Shown piece after piece: positions 22,706 to 34,646 of a DNA stretch of 64,000 bases. Both the position numbers and the translations under genes were made by a program. Location of the stretch: the NCBI GenBank assembly GCA_019925095.2, contig CM034409.1, forward strand, positions 5,149,001-5,213,000, given 5' to 3'. How positions within the stretch are numbered: the first letter of the stretch is position 1; every line of letters starts with the position of its first letter. The notes under the pieces are model-generated. The model was not told where the DNA came from. It saw only the letters and a list, made by a program, of their open reading frames with translations, and ran no database searches. This DNA is from Dendrolimus kikuchii. Lineage: Eukaryota; Arthropoda; Insecta; Lepidoptera; Lasiocampidae.

Positions 22706-23832
22706 CACGTGGCCGTGACGCTTTTTCGTGAGTGAAAAATCGTAAGACCCGTCTATATAGAAGTTTCACTTCAAAAAACAGCTAGGATTCTAACTTACAT
22801 CACTAAAATGAGTTACAGGTGATCTAGCAGCCACGACTACGTCTTTGCTTCTAAACAAACGCTTCTTTTCCTAGGGATAAAACGCCCCAAATAAAATAAC
22901 TCCATAAGTAATTGAAGAACAATAGTCACAGCATGACTTCTTTGTACATATTTTGTCTAACTTTATTGAATGTCGGATGCAGTCTGTACGCTTTGCCGAA
23001 TAGGAAATGTATGGAGTCGATTTCATTTCTATGCGTGTCTACTGGGTGTCTATTAAACCTGGTTTAATAGATACTATTTTGGACAACACCAATGCGTTAT
23101 CCAAAATAGTATCTATTACATTGCCATACAGCGTGGTAATGTGGTCAGCATTTTTAAGACAGTAATCTGAAATCCATATTTTATTTGAAAATATGTGTAT
23201 TGTAGTTTTTAATTTAAATATTGTATGGCGTAAAGTTTTAGAAATATGTTGTAAATAAATGAAACAAAACAAACATAATATATATTTTTATTCGTTTACA
23301 TTTGCATTAGTTAATGAGGTTTGGAAAGAAATTCGCTAGTTAAGTTATCGATTAAATGAGTGACTTTCCAAACGACTATAAGACCTTACTTAGCAGTGTC
23401 ACACTTACTGTCTATTAGTCTATTAAACTAATGCAAATCTAAACCAGGCTTTAGTGACAGTATGTAATGGAGTGCTAAATTTACTCCGAATTGAAGAAGT
23501 AATACTGTCATTACACTATGCAGCATATAAGGTCCGTTTCGTTAAACCAGGGTTATGTAATAAGAAAAACAAGCCAGAATTTATAATCAAGTTGCGCTCG
23601 CTACAGTACACCGGGTCTTACATTTAGTGTAATGAAAGTTTGAGCTCTAAATATAATTGGCATACGATCGGCAGATAAACACACACATTGCATACCCCAA
23701 TTGAAACAAATTGTACTTGTGTTATAAGTAATACATAACGGTCCATTCTGGGCGCGATCTAATAACACCTGTAAAGTTTGTTTACAATCCCATTCTAAGA
23801 CCGGCATTCTTAAGTCGGATTTCTTTTGATGG
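22706..23832. other. Intron stretch with two overlapping palindromes
   Basis: The only structured part is 23049-23117, which holds an 11-bp and an 18-bp perfect inverted repeat. No exon is recognised. A 77-codon minus-strand frame spans the palindromes but has no family signature. Confidence 0.5.
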
Positions 23833-24010
23833 TCTCTGTGGTTGAGCGGGCCAGGCCTTTGACGGCTTACCTTACTGTAATGCAGAGGCTCCGGGTTCGA
23901 TTCTTGTTATGGTTAATTTCGGAAACGAATTTTCTCCATTATTTACTATAGTCTGGGTGTGTGGGATCGGCCCAAGAGTAGTCCGTTGTATATTAACCAT
24001 AACACAAGCG
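23833..24010 (+). repeat. tRNA-derived SINE (family T2)
   Basis: The A box TGGTTGAGCGGG (23839-23850) and B box GGGTTCGATTC (23893-23903) are RNA polymerase III promoter elements. The body includes ATTTACTATAGTCTGGGTG and ends in a Leu-tRNA-unlike AT-rich tail. Other copies are at 29922-30112 and, reversed, 40752-40968. Confidence 0.8.
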
Positions 24011-25119
24011 TAATTATTTATTTAATTTAACAATTTCTAATTTAATATAATTTCACTTTGAGAGGCCGAAACTCATCTATCTGTTAATGATCTAAGACAA
24101 CTCCATACAAATTTTGTTCTTTCCCAAACGAGATAACTAGTGGGAGTGCACGATTCGCGGCCATGTCATGCCCAGCTCCCAATAACTACATTCTGCGTAT
24201 TCAATTATATTGTTATACTGTTAAGTAGAATCTATTATTGCATTGTTCTCATTGATTTGATTATAGTAATAATTTTTGATTTTTGGAAAATCATTTTGAT
24301 TTTTCTTATCGCCGGGGAACAGCAGACAGGCTGGCGGCCTAGAATAGACTAGAATTGAATATATTTATTGCGTAATACATGTACAGAAATGTTGACGTCC
24401 TTACAGTAATGAATTTATACTAGTGCAGTGTACATACTGCAATAGTATAAATTCGGTCAAGCTAATACTGGCTCAAGAATTTTTTGCAACGATAGATACA
24501 TAGTAAATATATCATTAGTAATCGTGTATGTACTACCCGTGCGCAGAAGGTTTGCCGATAGCCTCATGGTGTCACGCGTCGATGGTTAGTAGGGTTCACA
24601 AAAAAGGTTACATAAATAGTTGTTGCAATAAATTTATTCTCTTAATATCATTATTGTATATACCTTACATCGGCAAACCTTCTGCGCGCGGCTTATATGT
24701 GTGTGTTGTTACCAATAAGTGGAGGCTTGTTATCAGCATTTCGTTTTTGTATATTACTTTTTTTCCTATAACTGACATGTAGTAAGCTTCTTAATATTAA
24801 ATAAATAAAATATATCAAATTTGTACATCGCCTTTTCAGATTAAATTATTTTTCAAATCTCAGCCAAAAATTCTGTAAATATAATGTTCTATTCATAATT
24901 GCAAATAAAAAGCCACGGCTGGTATCATAATATCAATAAACCGCTTAATCCCGGTTGTAGGGTCCCATGTGCGTCCCGCGGGAGCGATCCACTCATATTG
25001 ATTTTATATTGCTCACATATTGCCGCCCGACTCGCCGCCCGACGACTTCTACTAAACAGCAGCGCGTTATATTGGTTATGCCGCGTACACATTGATCCAA
25101 CGAAGGGGTTTTGGTTGAT
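24011..25119. other. Intron stretch with small repeat scraps
   Basis: Bases 24305-24342 are a SINE-A scrap and 24345-24400 a retroposon 3' end scrap. A perfect 19-bp inverted repeat (GCGCAGAAGGTTTGCCGAT) stands at 24541-24559 and 24669-24687. No exon is seen. Confidence 0.5.
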
Positions 25120-25362
25120 TTTTTTATTTTTTTGCGTAACTTTAGCAAACAGGCAGACGGCTCACCTGATAGAAAGCAGTTACCATCGCCTGTGGATATT
25201 TGTAACATTAAAGACGCTATCAATGTATTGACGCTCTCTAAAGGGCGATTAGAACCTTGCCGTTAATGCCGGAACACAACTCAAGGTTGTTATGGCGGCA
25301 TACTCTAAACTAGGGGTGGTAGACATCCAGATGGGCAAATATCCTACTACCTGGGTGTGCAC
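25120..25362 (-). repeat. SINE-A copy, diverged and 5'-truncated
   Basis: Reversed copy that ends at the CTACTACCTGG block, the same truncation point as the copies at 40-282 and 32185-32409. Confidence 0.8.
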
Positions 25363-25831
25363 GATTAGAACGACGAATCTCCCGTACCTATCCATACGAG
25401 CATTAATGGCCACAACCATATTTTGGAGAGAAAATTTTAGACGCGCTGAACACTTTATTTTGTGGGTTGAATGAGACTGAGCCGTCACGCGACACGCTCG
25501 GCTATGTAACGCTCGTTCGGGTAAAGTCGGCTCGAGTTGACTAAGGGAGCGAGAGAGATATAGTCAACGTGTCAATGCTATAGTCGGCTTACCGACCGTT
25601 GCATTTGCCTTACTATCGGTTAAAATTTGATATAAGCTCCATACATCTAATGTCAAAATTCAACCGATGGTAGGGCAAGCGAATGAATAGTAAAATATGG
25701 TAGGAACCGGCTATTGATAAAGTTATCACTTTTTTCGTGTGGTCTTAAGCAGACATTAAGTTTTTTTTTAAATGTTATATCGTCTTAAGATTTTTTCCGT
25801 TTCAAGTACCTTGTTGGTAACCATAATCATC

Positions 25832-26191
25832 ATATTAATATGTGAAGCAAAAACTTTGTACCCCTTTTTACGATAATTGCGCGGACGGAGGAGTATGAAA
25901 TTTCGTACACTTATAATTTATATAAAGAAGGAGTGCAGAGTGCTAATATTTTTTCAAAATTATGCATGAAAAATACATTAAATCAAGTAAAAAAAATCAC
26001 ACACACTATCATCATATATTTGACACAAACATACTCTTTTGTTTATTGTTAAACTCAAACTAGCAGTGTAGTCTTGGCGAAATCTGTGATTATAGAAGTA
26101 TATATAGTCTTTGACAACAGAACCTTAATAATGGTCAAACTTATAATTTAAATTAATCATGGTCGAATTTCGACCACTAGGCAACCACTAG
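25832..26191 (+). mobile_element. Helitron-like element (family D), uninterrupted copy
   Basis: It runs from ATTAATATGTGAAGC and AATTGCGCGGACGGAGG to GGTCGAATTTCGACC and CAACCACTAG followed by T. It is the best reference for the interrupted copies at 20886-21372 and 30781-31347. Confidence 0.7.
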
Positions 26192-26244
26192 TAAACATTA
26201 ATTAGTGATATTGTAACCAAAATTCAACGACATACCACGCGTTT

Positions 26245-26566
26245 TTTTTTTTTAATTTTATTGCAGTAGTTCAGCAGACAGTCCGACGGCCCACTTGATG
26301 GAAAGCGGTTACCATCGCCTATGGACATTTGCAACACCAAAGGTGCTACAAATGCGCTGCTGCTCTCTTAAGGGAAACTGGAACCTGGTCACTAATGCCG
26401 GAACACAACGCAAGGTTGTTATGGCGACATACTTTAAACCAGGGGTGGTAGCCATCCAGTCGGGCGAATGCCCTACCACCTGGCTGTGGGTTGCTTTGTG
26501 TCCTCTTACGACAGGCCGCCTGGCCGCAGGAAATTGTATTCTTTCTCTGTTCCTGCACGGATACAA
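26245..26566 (-). repeat. SINE-A copy, near full length
   Basis: Reversed copy from the T-run to CTGTTCCTGCACGGAT. Confidence 0.9.
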
Positions 26567-27565
26567 GCTGCGTTTTAAGAAAACGCGATGCGGACAATGA
26601 TGCCGCTCACGAGATTTCACCCTTTTTATCTCCTTCTGACGTACAAGTTAGGCGCGGTATTTCATTCGTTTTTTAGATTATTCTTCACAATTTTTTACTT
26701 TTCATTGCTTTTTAACCGACTTAAAAAAAGAGGAAATTCTCAATTCACAAAACAGAAAAACAACAAAAATTTGCAGAATATATGTAGTCATTTTCATATT
26801 TTACTTAGCACCGACTTGTAGATGTTTTAGAAAATAGTTATTCTTTGCTTTTTAATCACTCTTGAAGTCGGTTTCATTTCTGCTTTTTTTATTAGTCAAT
26901 AATTTATTTTAATATTTTCTTACAATATATTCTAAATTAAATTTTAAAAATTAAAAAAAAAGCTACAATATAAAAAAGAAACCTAAAATTAAATACTAGA
27001 ACTCAATAAAAAAGAAGGCATCATTATTTTGTTGCTAATTTTTTTTTAATATTACCACGACGGGATGTTACGAATTTGATGTGAAATGTGACGAAAAACA
27101 AGTAAATCTGCTACTATTATAATTATTGTTCCGTTTGACTTTCCTGAAGTTTAATCACTGACTCCTGACCGAAACATATGCCTCAAATCGAACAGCCTAT
27201 AGCTCCAGTGCAACATATAGCAGTCCCTGTATCCAAAATCGGTTTAGACAACCACACGTTACAATAACAAAACATTCTTCAAATACAAACGAACGTAGAA
27301 GCAGCAAAGTTACACTTAACTACCTCCACAAAAGTGGCTTCAATTTACGTCACAATACATTTCAGTGAAGCCAAGATATAAGAAAACGTCGGGGGAAGGC
27401 ATAAAAGGAAATTTTATAAGACACATAAAAAGTTGGAAGGGGAATTGTAAGTCAGGAAGTGGGGGGACGTCCCGGTATCAGGATAAATCAATGTTTGTGC
27501 TCGAGTGTGGCACTTACGGCGCGGATAGAAATGTTGTGGAGTCGGTGAGGTTGCAAAAGTTTCTT
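26567..27565. other. Intron stretch without recognised gene
   Basis: Bases 26710-26875 carry AACCGACTTAAAAAAAGAGG and, inverted, GAAGTCGGTTT. A similar sequence at 45720 marks it as a dispersed repeat. The remainder, including a GC-richer part at 27370-27560, is not recognised. Confidence 0.4.
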
Positions 27566-27690
27566 AGAATAGAATAGAATAGAATATACTTTATTGCATA
27601 ACATTAGGATACATTTCAAGAAGTTTAAGTACAGAAAACAGTAGGCGGTCTTATCACTAAAAGTAATTTCTTCCTTCTTAAAAGAAAATT
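27566..27690 (-). repeat. Retroposon 3' end, reversed, GAATA tail
   Basis: Begins with GAATA repeats and continues TACTTTATTGCATAACATTA and TAGGCGGTCTTATC, the reverse of the 3' end seen at 8849-8985. Confidence 0.65.
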
Positions 27691-28140
27691 ATTCTTATGG
27701 CTGGTTGAGGAATGTTTTTATCGGGTATCTGAATTATTTAGTTAGATGAAATGACATTTATTTATTTTATTATGATTCAAAATAGTTGACAATTAATTAT
27801 TATTAATAAGGTTGACATTCCTCAAGTATATAATTGTATTAAACTTTGACACAAAGGTGACAAAATTGTGCAAAAAATTGTAATAATCTTCTGTAACGTA
27901 ATATCACAATAAACGACTATTAAATAAAAATATATATGTATTATTTATTAACCATATTAATTTTTAAGAAAAGTTGTATGCCAGCAAATGGCGAAACATG
28001 TTCTCACCATATTATAAGACCTTGTTATCTAAGTTTCATACAAATAAAGAATTCATTTCAAATGGATTAGAAATAATTATGTAAACATGTGGGTTTTGCA
28101 ACATAACTAGAATAATAAAATATGTATATATAAGTATACA

Positions 28141-28202
<62 letters not shown>

Positions 28203-29000
28203 TGTAAAAAATTGCAATAAAATAAATATGTGAATAATAATCATTATAAAATTATATACAATTACGTATATATGGAAGAGATAAAGTTGTGATACACTTT
28301 AGAGCTCAAGGTAATAACCCTTCACGAATTCGTTGAACGCCTGAAGAGATTGCGCTCGCTTGATTTTCACAGGTAGCGCCTTCCACAGGCTGTTATATCT
28401 ATATTATACGTGACATTCCCCGTGCACGATAACTTAATGCACAGGGTTAGCAAACTTTAAAATAAGTAATCATTGCGATTTTAAGTGCTTTTGATTCTAG
28501 CTTTAGGTGTTAATATTTTTGATTCTTGGTAACTGAGATCTTTTTATCATTTTACAAAATGCCTAAGGCACTTAGATTTTGTTTAAGCAGTAATTAAGGT
28601 TATTTGTCTCATGATATTTTAAAGGTATGAAGGCATATTATTTAAACGCCTGTTCTTTTATTTGTAATATTGTTTCAGAATTAGTTGTGAAGATGTGGCA
28701 ACTACCCCATTATTTCGGATGTTTATTTTTCATTTTTACGATTCAGGCAATAAACAAACGTTTAAAGCCTTATAATTTGTCAATCTCAATTGCAATCATC
28801 ACGCTTATTGCCTTTGAGATAGAAAGAGACGATGAATCTCCACTTGCTACCATCACGGCCTACAAATATCTTGTTTTGTTGAATTACATTAACCTTTTAT
28901 CCTTACACATTTCATGGCTACCGTGCTTTTAAACTGAACTTTTTTTTTTAATTATATAACTGAATACATTTCGGAAGATTTAATTTATTTCACTTTTTTC
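27691..29000. other. Intron stretch with an AT microsatellite
   Basis: An uninterrupted AT run occupies about 28146-28200. Bases 28621-28932 are an open frame of about 100 codons on the plus strand, hydrophobic and rich in isoleucine, without family signature. I treat it as chance. Confidence 0.45.
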
Positions 29001-29921
29001 ACTACTAATAATAAATTGCCAATAGAACGCACATTGTATATTTGCGATCTTGTGAATAATATAGAACAGACAACTCCGGGGCCGATGCCAGAGCCCCAAA
29101 CAGTATATGACAGAAAGTTTGCTTACGAATATCACCGTGCTTCTCATTTAATCCGGGACCTCTGCTTTCCAATGAGCTAAGTGAATAAAGGCATGTCCAC
29201 TCAGCCAGAGAAGTCATCTAAGCATAAGTATTTAAGATTAAATAAATAAAGACAACTCCACATCATCGTTAGTCTAGCCCCAGCCGTCCAACTTTGTCGC
29301 TTGCCGTTTTATTTGGTTTTCTTTTGACGCGGCAAGCCCATGAGCCGCTCTGATTAATTTCTCCCTCTCTACTATCCCTGCCTTCCGCAAAGTCCCGCCC
29401 AAGTTCGTACTTAAACGTTGACAATCGTGTTTTACTATTATATTGCTATCGACGGTAAAAATGTATTTAAAATATTCCATCAAACGTGACACTGCTATGC
29501 CGGGTTTTTTTGTCCTGTTATATAATAATATTCATTTGCCTTACTGACATAACAGTAATGCTAAGGCCACACCTGCGAATACGTTAAAGTTAATTGAGTG
29601 TAGCCAAGTGGACGTTGTTTATAAGCTTTACAAATAACGTCGTAGTTGCAAACGAATAGACACGTTAGTGTATATAAATACATTATCTTCTCTCACACAC
29701 TTGTGACTTTTAGTAGGTTTTTGTGGAGTGGTGTTTTCAGGAGTGGGGAGAGGTGGGCTGTAAGTGAAATAAATTTTATTATTATTGCTCGTTTATTTAT
29801 TTTCAAAAAAATTACTTCTATTTAACAAACCTACTAGTAAAAAACTTTTTTTATAAACAAACGATTATTATTGTATATACTTTCAACTTTTTATTTATTT
29901 ATTTTTACTTTATTTATTTGA
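29000..29921. other. Intron stretch, possible tRNA-like SINE remnant
   Basis: Read on the minus strand, 29075-29215 has CTTAGCTCATTGGAAAGC and GGTCCCGGATTAAAT, weakly like pol III A and B boxes. The rest, including a 72-codon minus frame at 29274-29492, is not recognised. Confidence 0.3.
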
Positions 29922-30112
29922 CGGCCTCTATGGTTGAGCGGGCTAAGCCTTTGCCGGTCCACGGCACTGCAACGCAGAGGTTGCGAGTTCGATTCCTGGC
30001 ATGCTGAATTTCGGAAAAAATATTTTCCGTTATTTACTACGGTCTGGGTGTCTGGGATCCTTTTAGGTAGTCCTTTCTATATTACCAATAACACTAGCGT
30101 AATTTACTTATA
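29922..30112 (+). repeat. tRNA-derived SINE (family T2)
   Basis: A box TGGTTGAGCGGG (29931-29942) and B box GAGTTCGATTCC (29985-29996) are kept, followed by the common body with TTTACTACGGTCTGGGTGTC. A SINE-A scrap follows at 30130-30237. Confidence 0.8.
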
Positions 30113-30780
30113 CAATGTGTATGTTTGTCTGCCGATTATTTAGTTTTGCTGTTGCAAATGTCCATAGACAACGCTAACTATTTTTCATCAGATGAGCCCC
30201 CAGCCCGTTGTTGTACCTACTCCAGTAATAAAACGCACACATATATAATAATCCTCTTACACCCACCAACAAAAAGAACTCAATATTCAAAATAGCGTTA
30301 CGAAAATGAAATTTCAAACACCCCCACGTATTGGCTGATTTGTATTCAACATTCGCTTTGACCGGGTAAAGTGCCAAATCATGGAGATACTGAAAATCAG
30401 TCAAATAGACCCCCCGAGTTAGTGATGCCCGTTGCCTGAATACCAATGTGCCGTTGCTCGTTTTTAAAAAATAAACATGTCAATTCTAGTCTCTATGGTA
30501 CCGGGAAATAACAGGAACTATAGAAGACGTGTTGTGAAATTATTTTTTTGTATTTTTGGGGTACCGTGGCCATTTTGGCAGAATAGAATAGAAAGCACTT
30601 TTTTTTATTCTTCCTAAAGGCTTAGCCACAACTTGGCTATCTCGCCTTAATAATTAACAACCAACATATATTTCAATTAGGTGGTGTGTGCAAGATATTT
30701 ACCCTTTATCAATTAAATTTATACCACTTCTAAGACTGTTAAAACGCTTTATTATTCACCAAAATAAATAATTATAATAA

Positions 30781-31347
30781 TTAGTGGTCGCCCAGTGGTT
30801 GAAATTCAACCATAATCAATTTAAATTATAAGTTTGAACATTAAGGTTCTCTCGCCAAAGACTTCTATAATCACAGATTTCGCCAAGGGTACACTGTTAA
30901 TTTGACTTTAACAATAAACAAAAGAGTATATATGCGTGTGTGTGTCAAATACATGGTAGTGTGTGTAATGTTTTTTTCAATGTTTAAAGTATTTTTTATG
31001 CATAATTTAATAAAAATATGTGCATTCGTCGCTTCTTCTTTATATAAACTACTGACTGTCCCGGCAGACGTTGTTCTGCCCTGAAGAAATAAAATTTAGA
31101 ACCCGATTCCAGCGCCACCTACCGGGTCCAAATGTAAGCTATCCTATCTTTCAAGTCGGATCAAACTGCACACGGTGTGCAAATTTGATTAAAATCGGTC
31201 AAGTAGTTTAGGAGTCCATCGCGGACTAACAACGTGACACGTATTTTATATATATTAAGATAAGTGTGCGAAATTTCATACTTCTCCGTCCGCGCAATTT
31301 TCGTAAAGGGGTACAAAGTTTTTGCTTCACGTATTAATATATATAGA
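30781..31347 (-). mobile_element. Helitron-like element (family D) with a second Helitron inside
   Basis: Reversed copy of the family-D element. It is interrupted at about 31050-31257 by another Helitron family with CGGCAGACGTTGTTCTGCCC and AACGTGACACG. Sequence matching the uninterrupted copy resumes at AGTGTGCGAAATTTCATAC. Confidence 0.65.
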
Positions 31348-31350
31348 TAC

Positions 31351-31446
31351 ATACATACATAACTTCACGCCAGTTCCCTTGCGGGGTAGGCACGAACAAC
31401 AGAGTGCCATTTAGGCTTATTCTTACACACCTCACTTGCCTCTTTA
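31351..31446 (-). mobile_element. LINE-B 3' end with CATA tail
   Basis: Reversed final 95 bp of the family. TATATAGATA-like sequence stands on both sides and is a probable target duplication in AT-rich DNA. Confidence 0.75.
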
Positions 31447-31697
31447 CTATATATAGATATCTTGCACACCCCACCTAATTTAAATATATGTTGGTTGTCA
31501 ATTATTAAGGCGAGATAGCCAAGTTGTGGCTAAGCCTCACTTTAATATATATAGATATATATAATAAATCTACAGACAGACTTGGCGAGGCTTTAGATTT
31601 TCAAATATGGCCAAAATGGCTACGTTACCATACAAAATTTAACAAACCACATAAAATTTAATAAATATGTATATATTTAAAAAAAGTAATACAATAC

Positions 31698-31758
31698 CTG
31701 CCATTCTCGCATCTTGATGATCTTGAGTCAACTGAAGAGGTGTTTGTGCTACTTCCAT
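31698..31758 (-). CDS. Hr51: Nuclear receptor first coding exon (start codon)
   Basis: The exon encodes MEVAQTPLQLTQDHQDARMA and ends one base into a glycine codon at a GTATTG donor. That phase fits exon 19010-19138 exactly, giving ARMAGEGNTSP. An in-frame TGA 16 codons upstream (31804-31806), with no ATG between, supports this start. TTTATTCAG just upstream (about 31795) could be a 3' splice site, which would put further 5' UTR exons to the right. The N-terminal sequence alone has no domain, so the assignment rests on phase and context. Confidence 0.75.
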
Positions 31759-32184
31759 TTCTAATAAACTTTTTATCACTTTTAACTTATTCACTGAATA
31801 AAGTCAACTCAAGTATTATTTAAAAATAATTTAACACTTTTAAATTTGCTTTTTATAAAGGTGCCTGTTAAATGACAGAAAAAAGAACAAATATTTATTT
31901 AGGACAAGACACAAAAAGTCTTAAATGATGATATATCTAACAATTAATTGTGATGTCCTAAAAAGGCTATTGCTTAGCATAATGCTAGTTTCACAACCAG
32001 CGCTGATCTTCCGCAAGTATCTCTAAGTGATGCCACGGCTTAGATCCACAAAGCAAATTAAAAACAATAAACATTAGTTATAAAATGCAATTAGTGGTGT
32101 CTATGAATATTGTTATAATTACAAATAAAATAAAACGAAAATAAGTATAAAAATATAAGTAAATGTTGAATAGTTTTTCTTTTC
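31759..32184. promoter_or_regulatory. 5' flank of the receptor start exon
   Basis: The minus strand reads TATAAAAAGC at about 31850-31860, a TATA-like motif roughly 100 bp upstream of the start codon. It could serve a short 5' UTR. The competing view is that this flank is intronic and the promoter lies further right, for example at the GC-rich island near 38.2 kb. Confidence 0.3.
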
Positions 32185-32409
32185 TATTGCAGGAGTTCAG
32201 CAGACAGGCAGAGGGCCCACTTGATGGAAAACGGTTAACATCGCCTATGGACATTTGCAACACCAAAAGTGCTACAGATGCGCTGCTGCTCTCTTAAGGG
32301 AAACTGAAACCTGGTCACTAATGCCGGAACACAACTCGAGGTTGTTATGGCGACATGCCTTAGACCAGGGGTGGTAGCTATCCAGTCGGGCAAATGCCCT
32401 ACCACCTGG
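32185..32409 (-). repeat. SINE-A copy, 5'-truncated
   Basis: Reversed copy from TTGCAGGAGTTCAGCAGACA to CCTACCACCTGG, where it stops. Confidence 0.85.
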
Positions 32410-32682
32410 AAACACAATACAAATCAAACAATACAAACAAACCTGGAATAGTACAAGAACTATTAAGTAAGTTGTGCAAAAGCGTATAATAATAAGACAA
32501 GTGCGTGTTGGACCACGCACGTGGAAGCAACGGGCATCCACTCTTTATCTCATTTGATTATAAAAATATTTAACGGAATACATAGATTTCAAAAACGAAA
32601 ATTGGTTTTTGAAATATTCGGTTTTCCCAAAAACCTCTAAAAATTAAATGTAATTATTTATTTACAACATATTTCTACCTGG

Positions 32683-32897
32683 AAGTCGTGGAAGGCCACG
32701 ACACACCTTCCATGATCAAATTGATCGTGTAGTAGCAGAAGGTGATGTCAGGAGCCTTAAGAACAGACGAGCGTGCATGACAAGAGTTATGAATGTCAAA
32801 GAAGCAAGTGAGGTGTGTAAGAACAAGCCTAAATGGCGCTCTGTTGTTCGTGCCTACCCCGCAAAGGAACTGGCGTGAAGTTATGTATGTATGTATA
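32683..32897 (+). mobile_element. LINE-B 3' fragment with TATG tail
   Basis: Begins in the GGAAGTCGTGGAAGGCC block and ends GGCGTGAAGTTATG plus a TATG run. Confidence 0.85.
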
Positions 32898-33185
32898 TTT
32901 CTACCGTTATTTACATACATATTTACAAATAAAAAATGGATTCCAGGTCATTGTCGGTGGGGAGCGTTCCCAGAATACTGGCCGCATTTCCACTCGGTAT
33001 GGCAATGCTAATGCGTTGTCCAAAATACAGGCCAGCATTTTGGTTACGCAAGACTTCTTTCAATCGTATTGAAAGGTCTTAATACAGTTGATAAGCCTCG
33101 CGTCCCCTCTCTAAAAATTAAAGACTAAGAAACAAAAAAAATATAGACTAGGTATATGGAGGTGATTCATGTACTTACTATTATG

Positions 33186-33700
33186 TACAGACCGAATACC
33201 TAACACTGAAGTGCTGCGGCGGACGAAGCTAAGTGCTGTGGAAGCAATGCTTATACAGGGACATTTGAGATGGTGCGGCCACGTTGTTCGCATGAAAGAC
33301 ACTTGAATCCCTAAAGCTGTCTTTTACTCACAGCTTAAGGATGGAAAGCGCAAATCTGGCGGTCAATTTCTGCGTTACAGGGACGTACTCAAGCGCCATT
33401 TGTCTGCATGTGACATCCCAAGTGACGGCTGGGAAGACCTTGCTCTACAAAGAAGGGAGTGGCGTAATTCTATTGATAAGGCCGTTGCTGCCTTCGAAAC
33501 GCAGCGCGTAGAACACTCTGACAAGCAACGCCTTATCAAAAATCTCCTACAACTATACATACGACTCATCAGGACGGCTGTATTGCGCTCCTTGCAAAAG
33601 AACTTTTAAAACCAAATTTGGTTTCGCTAGTCACCTGCGCTCGCGCAGCTGGACTTGACAAGGTTCGCCGTTGACAGATACGTCAAGGAGGACTATAATC
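33186..33700 (+). pseudogene. Decayed LINE polyprotein C-terminus
   Basis: The frame reads RTKLSAVEAMLIQ, LRWCGHVVRM, then after a TGA stop (about 33304) continues PKAVFYSQLKDGKRKSGGQF, RDVLKRHLSACDIPSDGWEDL and EWRNSIDKAVAAFE. This is the C-terminal region of a non-LTR retrotransposon polyprotein of a lineage distinct from LINE-B. The in-frame stop and lost upstream domains make it a pseudogene. A CACGCA microsatellite follows at 33788-33828. Confidence 0.8.
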
Positions 33701-33828
33701 ATATATTATGTACATCCTGAAATCTTACATACTTCATTGACATTTTTTATAAAAACCAATTCACAATCTCACAAGTCACATATAAATACGCACGCACGCA
33801 CACATTCAAACACACGCACGCATACATA

Positions 33829-34310
33829 ATTTTTTTGTTAATAATGTAACTGTAATCAATAATTTCACAATCAGAATTGGACCAATTAGGAAGGAGGTCC
33901 TCAAGATGCAGGTCGACCTAGTTAAGGGACCAGAGCTTCGAAAATTGTGAATTATGTTTTACTCGATAGATGATTTTTGATCGATTGATTTTTTTTGAAA
34001 CCCAGTAGTGTGTGAGTAAAATAACTGTGACATAAAGATCGACAGACGCACATGACGAATGTATAAGTGTTTCGTTCTTGCCCAATGACTAGTGCTCCTT
34101 ACAATAGAAACATAAAAATTAAATACGAATATTTCATTGTTGGAAGGGGGTGCAAACTTCGGGCCAATCCTCCAATTTAATATCTTGAATTTGCGAAGAT
34201 ATTCAAAGTACGATTCTATGACGATAGTATTAAAAATTCGTATTCTACTAAATCCAGAATATCTTCTCGAAATTGTCGCGGCAGAATAATAGTAGAAAAA
34301 AAAAATAGTA
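33829..34310. other. Intergenic stretch without recognised features
   Basis: No exon or repeat family is recognised. The 130-codon minus-strand frame here runs into the neighbouring transposon and is not a gene. Confidence 0.45.
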
Positions 34311-34646
34311 CAGTAGCACCTCTTTAAGTAGAACTTGAAGGGAGACTCCAAAAAATTCCAGTTATAGAGGTTTCGACTTATGGAGGATTTTGACTTGAGC
34401 GTATCTTGTAACGAATCATTCGACTTGTAGAGGTTAAAACTTATTCGAATAATCGAGTTGTAAAGGTTGTAAAATCAAATATTACTATGATCGAGATACA
34501 TAGGTCCAATTTATTTTGTCGAATTATAGTCACTAATTAATTCAAGTATATAGAGAGTTTAAATTTCGAATAACGGAGGTTTTGGGGTTTGAGGGGTTTG
34601 CGAGGTTTTCGCCTTATCGAGGTTCAACTTAAAGAGGTTCTACTAT
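34311..34646. mobile_element. pogo/Tigger-like MITE, 336 bp
   Basis: Left end CAGTAGCACCTCTTTAAGTA is preceded by TA. The right end is the inverted AACTTAAAGAGGTTCTACT. It is a shorter relative of the element at 12221-12931. Confidence 0.75.

Larger units (their letters stand above)
30613..31546. repeat. Inverted pair of about 90-bp arms around a nested Helitron
   Basis: Bases 30613-30700 (GGCTTAGCCACAACTTGGCT and on) recur almost exactly in inverse orientation at 31457-31546. Between them lie the reversed family-D Helitron (30781-31347) and a LINE-B end (31351-31446). Confidence 0.7.

Noticed and set aside
23833..23905. tRNA gene suggested by GGTTGAGCGGG and GGTTCGATTC
   Set aside because: Same reasoning; three copies share a non-tRNA body.
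28621..28932. 101-codon hydrophobic ORF as a membrane protein gene
   Set aside because: Isoleucine-rich composition follows the AT-rich DNA, and no splice signals, family match or transcript signals are visible.
33959..34351. 130-codon minus-strand ORF
   Set aside because: It enters the pogo-like MITE, has low-complexity Tyr/Phe runs and no recognisable domain.
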